From Adiantum capillus-veneris (taxonomy: Eukaryota; Streptophyta; Polypodiopsida; Polypodiales; Pteridaceae), in assembly GCA_014529385.2 (NCBI GenBank), contig CM043952.1, positions 62,555,119 through 62,619,118 on the forward strand: DNA of 64,000 nucleotides, written 5' to 3'. Shown here piece by piece: positions 43,363-54,552 of this stretch. The translations under genes were made by a program, and so were the position numbers. A model generated the notes under the pieces. The model was not told the DNA's origin. It worked only from the letters and a program-made list of their open reading frames with translations, and did no database searches. The first letter of the stretch is position 1. Every line of letters starts with the position of its first letter.

Positions 43363-44502
43363 TTACACAACAATCCTAGATATGGCTTGTACCTCCACTG
43401 AAACCTTATGTTTGAACCAATCTATGTTGTAGTAGTCAGAGAACTCTCCACAAAACTTACAAAATTGCCATATCACCCATCCTATGGCGTACACATCTGT
43501 GGCCTTGGTCCATGGGCATAAATTCTTGCCATCTAGTAACTCAAGAGCTCGCCAAAGATGAAGCTTTTGCCAGTTTTCATCGGTATTATTGGTCTTTTGT
43601 GTCTCTAAGCCAACACGCAGAGCCAATCCCCAATCAATTATTCCAATACGGGGAGTGAGATCCTTGGTAAAGTCCAACATGATGTTCCATGGATGGAGAT
43701 CATTGTGGATCACTTCCTCGTCATGTGCGAATCGCAATGCCTTCACCAAGGCATGGATCAACGAGGGAGCATGATTGCATAGGCTCTTGATACATGTTTT
43801 CTTGTCTTCAGAGGGCTGCTCCCATTTAAAGTCTTCAGGGATCTTTCCTTTCCCCTCTTGATGCGCTACAAGCATCGTGAAAGAGCCATGTGGAAGGGGC
43901 ACTGTCTCCATAAGATCACCTAAAGTTCCCCCATTGAAGTAGGGGAATATCAGAAACCATGGCAACGTTACAGAGTGGGCAATACTCCTCAAAATCCTTC
44001 TATGGTTGAGATCTACCGTACTTTCTGATGCAAAGCTTTTCCACTGATGCTTGGCCTGTCCTTTGAACTCCTTTGCACAATAAGTATTCGTTGCAGGAAG
44101 GAAACTGATCCCTTTGATTTGAACTTGCCACCCTGTGCCATAAGCCCCTGACCCAAGTTTCTTGATCTTCTTAATGGACTTATTTGGAATGCCCAGAGTC
44201 ATACTACATTTAGAATTGTATATACTGCTCTCCAGGTGACTGGCAGAAGCAGTAGAACCCGATGTTCCCTCAATGGCAGCCTCGTCAATAAACGGTTCTC
44301 CAACTTGGCTGCTCCCCATAACTCTGGTGATAGCCATTTGCATTTTCTTGCTTAGGCCAAACTGTGTATCTATGTGGGATGCTCGCCTTGACCTCTCCTT
44401 TTCAGCTCTCCATCTCGTGTTCCAATGCTCTAGCTTACCCTTGTCTACTTCTTGAGGGCATTCCTCTTTCAAATCAGAGGCCACCTTGGGCGAATTTCCC
44501 AC
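43363..44502 (-). CDS. Protein kinase, intronless, intact
   Basis: A 379-codon uninterrupted frame. Kinase landmarks in order: glycine loop L-G-S-G-A-Y-G-T-G (about residue 115), beta-3 Lys in Y-C-A-K-E-F, hinge F-L-I-F-P-Y-F-N-G-G-T-L, catalytic H-N-D-L-H-P-W-N-I-M-L (HRD as HND), I-I-D-W-G-L-A (DFG as DWG), A-L-E-L-L for APE, and D-V-Y-A-I-G-W. The catalytic Asp, the Asn and the metal-binding Asp are kept, so activity is possible. It is cytosolic by appearance: no signal peptide or membrane segment. The N-terminal 100 residues are charged and unrecognised. It lies inside insertion H with the 87-bp array upstream. It could be captured host cargo or a retrocopy. Confidence 0.8.
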   Translation of the reverse strand: MGNSPKVASDLKEECPQEVDKGKLEHWNTRWRAEKERSRRASHIDTQFGLSKKMQMAITRVMGSSQVGEPFIDEAAIEGTSGSTASASHLESSIYNSKCSMTLGIPNKSIKKIKKLGSGAYGTGWQVQIKGISFLPATNTYCAKEFKGQAKHQWKSFASESTVDLNHRRILRSIAHSVTLPWFLIFPYFNGGTLGDLMETVPLPHGSFTMLVAHQEGKGKIPEDFKWEQPSEDKKTCIKSLCNHAPSLIHALVKALRFAHDEEVIHNDLHPWNIMLDFTKDLTPRIGIIDWGLALRVGLETQKTNNTDENWQKLHLWRALELLDGKNLCPWTKATDVYAIGWVIWQFCKFCGEFSDYYNIDWFKHKVSVEVQAISRIVV

Positions 44503-44783
44503 CCAACTGCTCAGTAATGAATCTCACTGTATAATGATTGCAATCTAGACTCATCTGCAACAATCTGCGCTATATCGTCGGGATCTAGTGCACTGACGAT
44601 TGTAATCAACAATTGTCTAATTGAACTCTATCATTGAAGTAGCAGAAGGATCCATTTTTCTTGCAATGGTATTATTGCAAACAACACATTGTGAAATATA
44701 ACTATGTGCCACTGCATTTGGATCTTTTCTACGTGAAAGAAAAAGTGCAGTATAGACCATAGATCTCGTACGCTTTTGCAGTG

Positions 44784-45713
44784 ACACACCTAATCGCAAT
44801 TGCAACCATGTGCCAATGCCTCACCGTACAACAACTTACAAACAGATGCTCCTGTCATTCTAGCAGCAACACACCTAGTCGCAATTGCAACCATGTGCGG
44901 AAGCATGAATGACTGGGAGCAACATAAAACATAGTCACCCTACGCTTTTGCAATGACACACCTAGCCGCAATTACAACCATGTGCCAGTGCATCCACGCA
45001 CGGTGACTTCTTTCAAATAGATGCTCCTATCATTCTAGCAACAACACACCTAGTCGCAATTGCAACCATGTGCCGAAGCATGAATGACTGGGTGCAACAT
45101 AAAACATAGTCACCCTACGCTTTTGCAATGACACACCTAGCCGCAATTGCAACCATGTGCCAGTGCATCCACGCACGGTGACTTCTTTCAAATAGATACT
45201 CCTGTCATTCTAGCAGCAACACACCTAGTCGCAATTGCAACCATGTGCCGAAGCATGAATGACTGGGAGCAACACAAAACATAGTCATCCTACGCTTTTG
45301 CAATGACACACCTAGTCGCAATTGCAACCATGTGCCAGTGCATCCACACACGATGTCTTCTTTCAAGATTCAAGCATATGAAGCATTATGAAATTATTTG
45401 AGCACACATTCATGCATTAGATGCTACCGTCAATCTAGCAGCAACACACCTAGTCGCAATTGCAACCATGTGCCGAAGCATGAATGACGGGAAGCAACAT
45501 AAAACATAGTCATCTTACACCTAGCCGCAATTCCAACCATGTGCCAGTGTATCCACGCATGGTGACTTCTTTCAAACAGATGCTCCTGTCATTCTAGCAG
45601 CAACACACCTAGTCGCATTTGCAACCATGTGCCGAAGCATGAATGACTGGGAGCAACATAAAACATAATCACCCTACACTTTTGCAATGACACACCTAGC
45701 CGCAATTGCAACC
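44784..45713. repeat. Tandem array, eleven units of about 87 bp
   Basis: The core CCTAG[TC]CGCAATTGCAACC recurs at about 44784, 44874, 44957, 45044, 45131, 45219, 45308, 45441, 45515, 45604 and 45690. TAGTCG and TAGCCG types mostly alternate, giving a 174-bp higher-order period. Each core contains the palindrome GCAATTGC. The last copy ends exactly at the E2 LTR junction. It is upstream of the kinase on its strand. Confidence 0.9.
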
Positions 45714-45817
45714 ATTTACAAAGGTGAAATGTCGGGTTTCCTCAATAAATGAATAATTACAAAAAATAATAATCTACTGAGCAGTCATTTTCCGTAGGGT
45801 GTGTCCAGCTTCTAACA
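45714..45817 (-). repeat. E2 5' LTR, outer part
   Basis: It continues the LTR after insertion H and matches 19442-19545. It ends TTCTAACA, followed by the TSD CTCTT at 45818-45822. Confidence 0.92.
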
Positions 45818-45822
45818 CTCTT

Positions 45823-46360
45823 CCACCTGCTTGTGGATGAGATTGGAAAATGTAACCGCAGCTGTTTCCTTTGTAAACGTGCCCGCTGTTTTCCTATCTC
45901 TTGCATGCATGGTCATCCCTTCAGTGGGCAATTTGAGTGCCTCTGCCACTATTTCCTTTGTAATTGCAACCTCTACCTTATTTCCTTGGTTGTCTGAGAT
46001 TTGGGCAGTTCCGTCTTCCTTGATGGTGGACAGAAGCTTGTAAGATTTTTGAAAGTCTACTCCACAGGGCTCTTGTTCATAGAAGTATCGGAGTCCCAAC
46101 CTGCGGTTAGCCTCTTTGGTTTCTGGCTTTGCAGCTACATCGTAGAACTCTTTAGGCAAGAGTTGAAACTCTACCGGATGCCCTTCTTCACTCTTAAACC
46201 TGCCCGTGAAGACCATGGTGTGGTGTTCTTCTAACTGCTCTTTAAAAAGGTAAGATGCCTTTGCTTCCTTTACTGACTCGGGGTCCAGTTGATACGGGGG
46301 CAGCTCTTGCAGCTTCTCCTTTTGGTTTAACTTGTTCTTGGCCTTCTCCGCGGCTTGCAT
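45823..46360 (-). pseudogene. E0 gag-like domain, N-terminal half (split by E2)
   Basis: The frame opens M-Q-A-A-E-K-A-K-N-K-L and runs without stops to the E2 junction, ending H-K-Q-V-E-E. It continues at 18679 once the TSD is counted once. F-K-S-E-E-G-H-P-V-E-F-Q-L-L-P-K-E matches E2 (22800-22870). The clean frame on both sides means E0 was still open here when E2 inserted. No named domain is recognised. Confidence 0.75.
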
Positions 46361-46552
46361 TGCTCCTGTTCAGTGAGTAGAGTGCAAAGTTAGCAGAGTT
46401 GTCAGATTTTTCTCTGGAATGTCCTTTTAGACTGAAATGATGATAATCTGGTCCAAATTGCTTCAAATCAATTTTTGAACAAGCAAAGATGCATAAAATC
46501 ATGCAAGGAAAAAAACTGTATGGTCAAAACAAAAATTTGCAAACAACCAAAG

Positions 46553-47155
46553 TAAATAATCGCGATTATTTAGAGCTGGAAAAAATTTCAACTTTTTTGC
46601 AAACTTGGCTTTATAGGCTTGAAGTATGTGCCAATTGCATGTTTTGAGGGAAATATGAGCTCATTTGGATGTATAGGGTGAAGATGGTGCCAGAGTTTGG
46701 CTTTAGGTCTCTGAAACAGTAGATATAAAGGAAATTTAAGATTTTGAAATCCAAATTGACTCAAAATTGGCTAGTGGGCTTTATCTCAACATGCTCTTTG
46801 GATGTATGATGATAAAATATCCAAATTGCCCCATTTTGGTCAAAAAGTAAATAATCGTGATTATTAACTTTTCTTCCAAAATTGACATTATTTGGCATAG
46901 ACTGGTTCTAGGCATGGTATAGACCTTGGGTATGAATTATGAGATGATTTGGATCAAGAAAAGTTGTTCATAATCCAAATTTTGGCTTTCACAGACTTCT
47001 TTGCGTTTTTTTTTGGCAATTTTGCAAGTTATGGGTGGTCATTTTGGCTCATACTTGATTTTTGGATTGTAATACATGAGTAAACATGATAGGTGAGGTG
47101 AATTGACAATTTCCAAGGAAAAATGTTGCAAAAGTAAATAATCGCGATTATTTAC
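46553..47155. repeat. Palindrome array B (3 units)
   Basis: Core TAAATAATCGCGATTATTTA is perfect at 46553-46572, has one central change near 46857, and is perfect over 22 nt at 47134-47155. Centres are 295 and 287 bp apart. It lies upstream of the E0 ORF, the same place as array A in E2, but has wholly different arms. Confidence 0.9.
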
Positions 47156-47421
47156 AACAGTGACAAAAACTTCGCATTTCACGTAAATTTTGACCTAAAC
47201 ATGTTTCATACACCTAATACAAGTCCTAAATTGAATTTAGTCATGCCGGTGAAGCGGTCCGGGGCGGGCAACAAGAAGAGCAACCTCTAGACACCCTTCA
47301 AGGCACCCGTGCTGCTCAATTGGGTTGGGGTTGGAAAAACAAACAAACACACACACAAACCCGCAACCTAACCCTACACAAATTTGGGGCACCACCTAGT
47401 TTTGGATGCGAACTAGGACGC

Positions 47422-47536
<115 letters not shown>

Positions 47537-47609
47537 TGCTCGGGCTGCTTTGAAACGTATCGGAAATGATCAAGCAAACACAATTATATATGTAAGAAAG
47601 AGAGAGAAA

Positions 47610-47627
47610 GGGGGGGGGGGGGGGGGG
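47610..47627. repeat. Homopolymer G run (18 bases)
   Basis: A run of G after a GA-rich stretch. Its length may be unreliable in sequencing. Confidence 0.85.
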
Positions 47628-49897
47628 TGTTTGTTGCACTAATACCTTCTTACAAATCTGTCATGACCAATCAAAGTGATATTAGTATTTGTTCAACATA
47701 GCTTGAGTAAATTACACCACAACACATCACAAGAAAAGCCACCCCACTCACTGTCTTAAGGCCAGGGGAGTCCTCTCCACCCTGTCGCCCTCTTACAGTA
47801 TGTGGGATTTATGGCTAAATTGATGACAACACTAGAGACAAGCTATCAAGAACTTAACAAAAAAAGAAAAAAAAAAAAACACCAAGACACTTACACATCA
47901 GTGTTGTCCATTACTTCATGTGGGAAGAGAGACAAAGTATCCAAGCTTAGTCCAAATCCACCCTCCTTGATTCAGCAAATGTTGGGCTTACACTAGTAGG
48001 AGAAATGATAGATTTCCTACTCTCAATTGAGTGATCACTCTCTCTCTTACAATGGCATAGAGTTCCCTTGCTAATCCCCTATTACAACACATGCACATGC
48101 ATAAGACAATGAGCTTCCACTCAAGAGCTCCTTCTAAAGAGGTTGAGCTTGGCTTCTCAAGCTATAGCATAGTGCTCTTGCTTATGGCTCCCCCCTTTTG
48201 TGCTAGCTACACCCTCCTTTTATAGCAATTTTGAAGGCTAGGGTTACTCCTCTAACCATGGTTGGGTTAGATTTTCAGCAATTTATCTAATTACTTTTGC
48301 TTGGAATTATCAAGAAGTTGGTGGGGAAAGAGAGAGGAGAGAAATGGAGGTGATAGGACTTTTCATAGTGGGTTAGTGTTAGTAGAGTTAGTATTAATTT
48401 ACAAATGGAATTGGATATTTACAATGGGAGTATCCATGTAGGATACAAATAAGGAAGAAAAACTCTTAAGAGGTAAGAAAAGGTGGATTTCTTACAAGGT
48501 TGATGCTCCAAGTGTCTTGAGTAGGGCCAATTTTGACGCTTGTTGACGGTCCACTAGCTTTGACGGTACATTTTTTTTCCACTCTTGACCTTCCTTGAGA
48601 GACAAGGTAATTGAAGCTGAGTAATCAACCACCATGATGCTGTCTTTTAAGAGAAGAGGCTGAATTTTGTGGTTTTTTTGATAGATATGGGTAAATTGGA
48701 GGAGGAAAAATGAGACTAGGTGGTCAATTTTGGAATGGAACTGTGTGTGGGAGGTATGAGTTCACCATGGTTTCTCTTATTCTTTAAGGTTGAGGAGAAG
48801 GTGAGTAGGGTGCAGAGAGGAGTGGTGAGAGAGGTGGGGATGATGAGTGGAGAAGTATGTGTGAAAGAGGAAAATGATAAAGTGGAAGAGAGAGTGTGGC
48901 TGCATAGCATGGGAAAACTGGGGTCCACTAATAAAATCATAGCTCACAGCTCGTAGCTCAAAAAAATATGAAAAAATTGGAGGCTAAAGTTCAGCCCACG
49001 AGCTACAACTTTTGTTTGTATCATCTTTTCCAATTCGGAGAGCAAGTGAACTTTAAAAATTCAGCAAAACCGACCGTTTTTTTCCACTGCACAAGGTCCT
49101 TGTGGGGTCCTTCTTTGGATGATTCTTTTGAATACCTCCAAGAGTGAGCCCTCCATAGTGCATGTATGCATGCCACCTACCCTTGACCTTATTTGGTAGG
49201 TCTATAATTGAAGATATTGTTGAGATTATGATATAAGTGAATAGTACAACTAAGAAAATCAAATATTGAGGGGTCTAAAAAATATGTACATGTCAAATAT
49301 AAATAATATAAGTGGAAAAAATATAAAGGGGTCAAAAGAAATCTCTCTCATTATGAGGCTACCATAAAAAGATAAATATTTTTGGTGTTCTAATTTTTTA
49401 GAAAAAAAGACAAAATAGATGTAGGAAGGGAAAAATCACAATAGTGAAAAAATATACACATAAATAAAACTAGTTTTTTTGGATTTTTGTTGGGGTGGAG
49501 TTACACCAAATATAAGAGAAGCTTACATGAAAATATTTCTATATGGAATAAAGAGTATGAAAAATGGTAAGAAAAATTGTGGTAATGGTGAGGCAATGTA
49601 TAGAGCATAAATAACACACACCTAGGTAGAAATATTTAAATAAATACCAAAATAATTATGAAAAAATCTTTTATTTAGGCCCTATATACAAAGAAATATT
49701 TACATACGCATGGGCCATAATATACTTATATTTTTTATATTTTTTATTTTTTTGGCTCAACTAGCCCAATGACTAGCTAATTGAGGGTTTTTTAAGAAGA
49801 CATGGGAAAAGTCCCGTGACTCACGCACGCCTATGTACAGTGAAATGGTAGGGATAGCCACAATGTTTGGGTGATTTTGGTAGGGTGAGGTAACTCA

Positions 49898-50210
49898 CTG
49901 TGGCAATTACAAAGAGCCGAAGAACGGCTATCACCGGCATCACTTTGTGCTCTGTCGACTTTGAATTCACCTTTTTTTGTGATTACTCTGTCTGTTAGGT
50001 TGGTCGGTCAACTTTGAGGCTTTGGACTTGTCCGTAACCTTGTTGTGAAGCTACCTGTCCAATTTTGGCTCATTTGGAGTCAGTTTGGCCTTGTATGTCG
50101 AATTTGAGGCTTTGTAACCTTCGAGCCATTTTCCGCTTTTCTAGGGTTTTACTTGATGGATTTCTCCAAACCAATCATATACATTGTATATGAGCCTCAT
50201 TATGTTGAGA
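49898..50210 (-). repeat. E4 3' LTR, outer part
   Basis: It starts TGTGGCAATT (plus strand) and matches the outer end of E3's LTR (TGTGGATTT, gtcgactttg.attcacc, tagggttttacttgatgg). It is broken by the copia element. Confidence 0.65.
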
Positions 50211-50211
50211 T

Positions 50212-50289
<78 letters not shown>

Positions 50290-50390
50290 CACACCATGTA
50301 CACTCCCAAAGACTGATTCATATTGAGGACAAGATACAAATATATAGGTAAGACCAAGTTGAGCAGAGTGAGCCATATATAGCTCCAACA
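50211..50390 (-). repeat. Copia 3' LTR with (GA)n tract
   Basis: 180 bp; plus strand starts TGTAGAGAGA and ends CTCCAACA. The GA tract (50214-50286) is much longer than in the 5' LTR. Minus-strand GAGTGGGGG at 50391-50399 is the purine tract. Confidence 0.8.
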
Positions 50391-50638
50391 CCCCCACTCA
50401 AACAAAGGTCTCTAGCGTTGGATGAAAAAACCCTTGGGAAGTTCAAGGGAAAAACCCAAGCCCCTATACAATGTGAAAATATGAACCAGTGATGATGATA
50501 TAAAAGTGAATTGTGTAGCTATGTACAAATATACAAGTGACTCAAAGATCACAATGTGCAGATGTGGAGTGTGCATAGTGCATGGTACCTATAGGATTAC
50601 AATGTCATATGTACAAAGATATTACAATAGAAAAGAAG

Positions 50639-52104
50639 CTAATCTAGAAAGAGTGAGGCTGAAGCAACTCCAAGCTCCAAGTGCAAGAGGATGAAACGTG
50701 ACTCGTTGAGTCCTTTGGTCAGAATGTTTGCAATCATCGGGTCACTTGGACAATGTTCAACCATAATGGTTCCTTTGCGTACTTCATACCTGACATAATG
50801 ATAATGGAGAGCAATGTGCTTTGACTTATTATACTGAACATAGTCTTTTGCAAGACTAATAACACTTTGGTTGTCACACCGCAAGGGTGTGCTAGAAAGA
50901 GGAGAGTGACCAATATCAACCAGCATTTGTCAAAGCCATATCAACTCACGGGCTGCAAGTGATGCTGAAACATATTCTGACTCAGTCGTAGAAACTGCAA
51001 CACAACGTTGTTTCTTGCTGGTCCAAGAAACAAGACAACCATTTATAAAGAAGCAGTTTCCACTAGTAGATTGCATAGATAAATGTGAGCTTGTCCAGTC
51101 TGCATCAGTGTAACCCAAAAGAGAAAGAGATTGTATAGAATCCGATGTGAGTTGTCATCGATAGACCAAACCAAAATCTGTAGTGCCTTTCAAGTATTTC
51201 AACTCACGCTTTGCTGCAGACCAATGCTTAAGAGAAGGACGTGCAAGATGTTGTCCAAGATAATCAACAACAAAGAGAATATCAAGATGTTGTCGAAGAT
51301 AATCAGCAACAAAGAGAATATCAGGACGAGTGTTCATGCCAACAAACTGAAGACATCCAATCAAGTTAGCATAAGGCTGATTTGTGACATCAGAAGTGTT
51401 CTTCATAGAGCTCGCAAGACAAGGTGTGTTGGTTGAATGTGCAGATTCCATACCAAACTTTTGAATAGTATCTGCAATAAACTTTGATTGTCGAAAGAAT
51501 AAAATACCTTTTGTACAACTGCGTTGGATTTGAATGCCAAGACACGAGTGAATCTCTCCAAGATCCACCATATCAAATGCAAAAGACAATAAAATTTTCA
51601 CTTGCTGAAGAAATCCTAAATCATTGGAAACAAGGATGGTATCATCCACATAAAGAGCAAGAATCACAAAACTGCTACCTTGGCGTTTTATGTATAAGTT
51701 GGGGTCTTAAGAGCAAGAGATGAATCCTTTAGAGGTGAGAAAAAGATCAAATTTTGTATACCAGGCTCGCGAAGCTTGTTTGAGACCATACAGTGCCTTA
51801 TGGAGTTGAGCAACAAGGTCTTCTTTACCTGGAATAGCAAACCCTTCTGATTGTTCCATATAAATTTCCTCTTCCAAGTCACTGTTAAGAAAAGCAGTTC
51901 GCACATCCATTTGATGAGCTTCTAAATCAAATTGAACAGCAAATGCCAATAAAACTCGAACACTTGTAATGTGAACAACTGGTGAAAAGGTCTCTTGATA
52001 ATCAACACCAGCTACTTGGGAGTAACCTTTTGCAACTAAAAGTGCCTTGAACTTGTCAAAAGATCCATCTACTTTTACTTTTGTCTTATGGCACCCACTT
52101 ACAC
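50639..52104 (-). pseudogene. Copia reverse transcriptase and RNase H (broken)
   Basis: RT blocks: Q-M-D-V-R-T-A-F-L-N (about 51895), Y-G-L-K-Q-A-S-R-A-W, L-Y-V-D-D-T-I-L-V-S-N catalytic block (about 51650), L-G-I-Q-I. RNase H shows Y-T-D-A-D-W, S-T-T-E-S-E-Y and the D-N-Q-S-V-I region. Stops and shifts lie near 51155, 51680, 50928 and 52105. A 39-bp tandem duplication lies at about 51252-51330, doubling D-I-L-F-V-x-D-Y-L. Confidence 0.88.
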
Positions 52105-53426
52105 TTAATAGCTGTACGGAGGTAATTCAGTTAGTATCCATGTACCTTTAGAGATAAGAGAATCGTACTCTCCTTCCATAGCCTCTTTCCATTGATCCTT
52201 TTTTGGTGAAGAGATAGATTCATCAGAAGTAACGGGATCTTTAGAAGTAGAAAAAGCATTATCAGCAATATCATCATTATAAACATGACATGAGCCATGT
52301 TCAAAATCAATAGGCAGATCAACAAAAATATCAATATCATCATTGGCAGCATTCGGAATGGATGGTTGTGAAGAGGAAAGTTTCTCTGTAGGAAGAGTTT
52401 CATCATCTGAAATAAATGGAAAATCATGAAGCAATGATTTAGTATCATCAGAATCATCCATGGACCATGAGCCTCCCATAAGATGTTCATTAAAAGTAGC
52501 ATCACGATTCACAATTACTTTCTTGGAGGAAAGGTCATAGAATTTGTAGCCTTTGGAAGTGTCATAATATCCAATAAAAATAACTTTAAGACCAGGAGCA
52601 TCAAGCTTTGTTCGTGTTTCTTTGGGAACATGAATATAAGAAATACATCCAAAGGTTCTGAAATGAGATACAGAAGGAATGTCACCTGTCCATGTTCTGA
52701 TGGATATCTTACCAGAGGGTGCAGTAGTAGGAAGATGATTCTGAATAAATACTGCTGTCAAAGTAGATTCAGCCCAGAAAACACGAGATAAACCAGAATG
52801 AATCAACATACATCTTACAGTGTTGAGAATAGTGTGATTCTTTCGTTCAGCAATGCCGTTCTGTTGAGGTGAATATGGAATAATTTGTTCATAATGAATT
52901 CCACTTTCAACACAGTAATTCACAAACTCTCCAGAAACATATTTGCCTCCATTGTCACTACGAAGCTTCTTAAGGCGACGACGACCAGTTTGAAGTTTCG
53001 CAGCCTTGTGGAATTTTTTGAAAACAGACAAGGCCTCATATTTTTGTCTAAGTAAAAATACAGTTGTATACTGTGAGAAATCATCAATGAAAGTAATGAA
53101 GTAGCAATATTGTGATCTCGAAGAAGGTAGAGGTCCACATATATCAATATGAACAAGATCCAATATATCATGAGAATGAGTTGTATTTGAAATAGGAAAG
53201 ATCAACAAGTCTAGCAACTGAAAGAAGATTACGTTGAAGATCTGGTACATGTAATACTCCTCGCAAAATTTGAGTGGAATAAGATAAGGTACCAAGATAT
53301 AAATCTCCAATACCCTTTACTTGACAAGTCGTATCATCAGCAAGATAAACAACACGTTGAACTGGTAGTGGATGATAGTTATGGAACCACTAAGACTGAT
53401 ATGTCATATTTCTTGTAGCACCAGAA
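52105..53426 (-). pseudogene. Copia integrase
   Basis: A 401-aa open piece (52105-53310). D,D,E set: V-H-I-D-I-C-G-P-L, L-R-S-D-N-G-G-K-Y and N-G-I-A-E-R-K-N-H-T; then V-F-W-A-E-S and F-G-C-I-S-Y-I-H-V, typical copia integrase C-terminal blocks. The chain continues into the RT N-terminus (W-K-E-A-M-E-G-E-Y). The protease and zinc region upstream (53310-53426) is degraded. Confidence 0.88.
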
Positions 53427-54552
53427 TCAAAAATAAAAAGTGACCATCACATACATGAAGTATTCTGTCTGGAGCAACTGAATATAGGACGCAGCTTGTT
53501 TCTGGTACAATGTTGTTTCGATGTTCAGTAGCATATACTCTATTACGATCTGTGTAGAATCGACGCTTATAGCACATATGAGTGGGATGATCAGATCGTC
53601 CACAATATTCACAAGAAAAAGAAGCAGAGTCTCTAGATAAACGTGGTTGTTTCGTGGTAATATTGTGTTCTTCATCATATTGACGTGCCTAACAATCATC
53701 TTCAGTATGGTTATTTCTGTTGTAGTAAGAACATTGCTTACTAGGAAATTTGAGACGAGAGAAAATATTACCACGACGGCCACCTTTGCGGTTTCCTCTT
53801 TGAAACAGACGCCTTCGAGCATAAAAAACACGTTCCATCTGTTGTGACTCAGTCTCCTCTTGTGAAATCATAGCTGTATCATGACTAGCATTACGTCGTT
53901 CTTGACGTTGAGAGTATTCAATCAAAGACATACAGGCTTGGTCGAAATCAAGACCATCTTTATTAGAGAGAATAGTAACAATGTTATCATAAGAGGAGTC
54001 CTTCACCGTATCAAGGAGAAGTGTAATGAGTTGCTTTTGTGGAACAGGGTCACCGGCAACAGCAAGTTGATTAATAATAGATTTGAAAGACTCAATATGT
54101 CCCGTCATGGCAGTACCAATTTCATATTGTAGTTTGTTAAGCAACCCTCTCAAATAAATTATTTATGTTTATGTAACGGATTTCTTCTGAAAGTTTGTAA
54201 TAAGGTACTTCCATACGTCATGGGAAGTAGGCAGTTCATACATATCAAGCAAAAGAGAATCACTAAGAGCAGAAAGAATATACCAACGAGTTGCTTTATC
54301 ACGTCATTGCCAATCCGCATACGCAACATTCCAATCTTCAAATATAGGTCCTTTAGTGATAAGCACGTTATCATGATCCGTATCAATAGGATAAGGCGGA
54401 CAAACACGATTTCCAAGGACAACATCAGAGAGTTCATCGCCTTCAAGAATTAACAACATCTTTGCTTTCCACCTTGGAAATCCTTGGCCTTGGAAAGGAG
54501 TTTTAAAACGCTTGCCAGAAGGAAAGCCGTTGACGAGAATAGTCATAGCCAT
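53427..54552 (-). pseudogene. Copia Gag (broken)
   Basis: The start is inferred at ATG 54550-54552 (M-A-M-T-I-L-V-N-G-F). The copia gag pattern follows: W-K-A-K-M-L-L, then W-Y-I-L-S-A-L-S, and a knuckle C-E-Y-C-G-R-S-D-H-P-T-H-M-C near 53600, preceded by a degraded one (C-S-Y-Y-N-R-N-N-H-T-E-D-D-C). The pieces are in different frames. Role: particle formation and RNA binding. Confidence 0.75.

Larger units (their letters stand above)
38138..45713. mobile_element. Insertion H: hAT transposase, RING-like gene and kinase between repeat arrays
   Basis: The edges are fixed by continuity of the E2 LTR on both sides. The left edge reads TAGGGATTTTAATTACG and the right edge ...CGCAATTGCAACC. The two ends are not inverted repeats, and no TSD is visible. 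Contents from left: GC-rich promoter-like block, five 150-bp repeats, a broken hAT transposase (plus), a RING-like pseudogene (minus), a 36-39-bp minisatellite, an intact kinase ORF (minus) and eleven 87-bp repeats. It may be one transposon with cargo or a pile-up of insertions. Confidence 0.7.
18680..45817 (-). mobile_element. Non-autonomous LTR element E2 with nested E3 and H
   Basis: Its LTRs are 18680-19545 (866 bp) and 37317-38137 plus 45714-45817 (925 bp once H is removed). The TSD CTCTT is at 18675-18679 and 45818-45822. A tRNA-Asp-type primer site follows the right LTR, and a G-rich purine tract precedes the left one, so it runs on the minus strand. The LTR length difference is one indel of about 63 bp near 37551-37613. 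Its own coding region is 19713-23023 (gag-like, coiled coil, C-terminal domain) with no pol. E3 interrupts the leader and H interrupts the 5' LTR. Confidence 0.92.
45818..47240 (-). mobile_element. E0, right (5') segment
   Basis: It contains the 5' half of the E0 gag-like ORF and its leader with array B. No primer site or LTR could be identified at the right edge, which is only approximate. Confidence 0.65.

Noticed and set aside
38138-45713. Helitron as the explanation of insertion H
   Set aside because: Neither the 5' TC end nor a CTRR end with hairpin next to an A/T target is present at the fixed edges.
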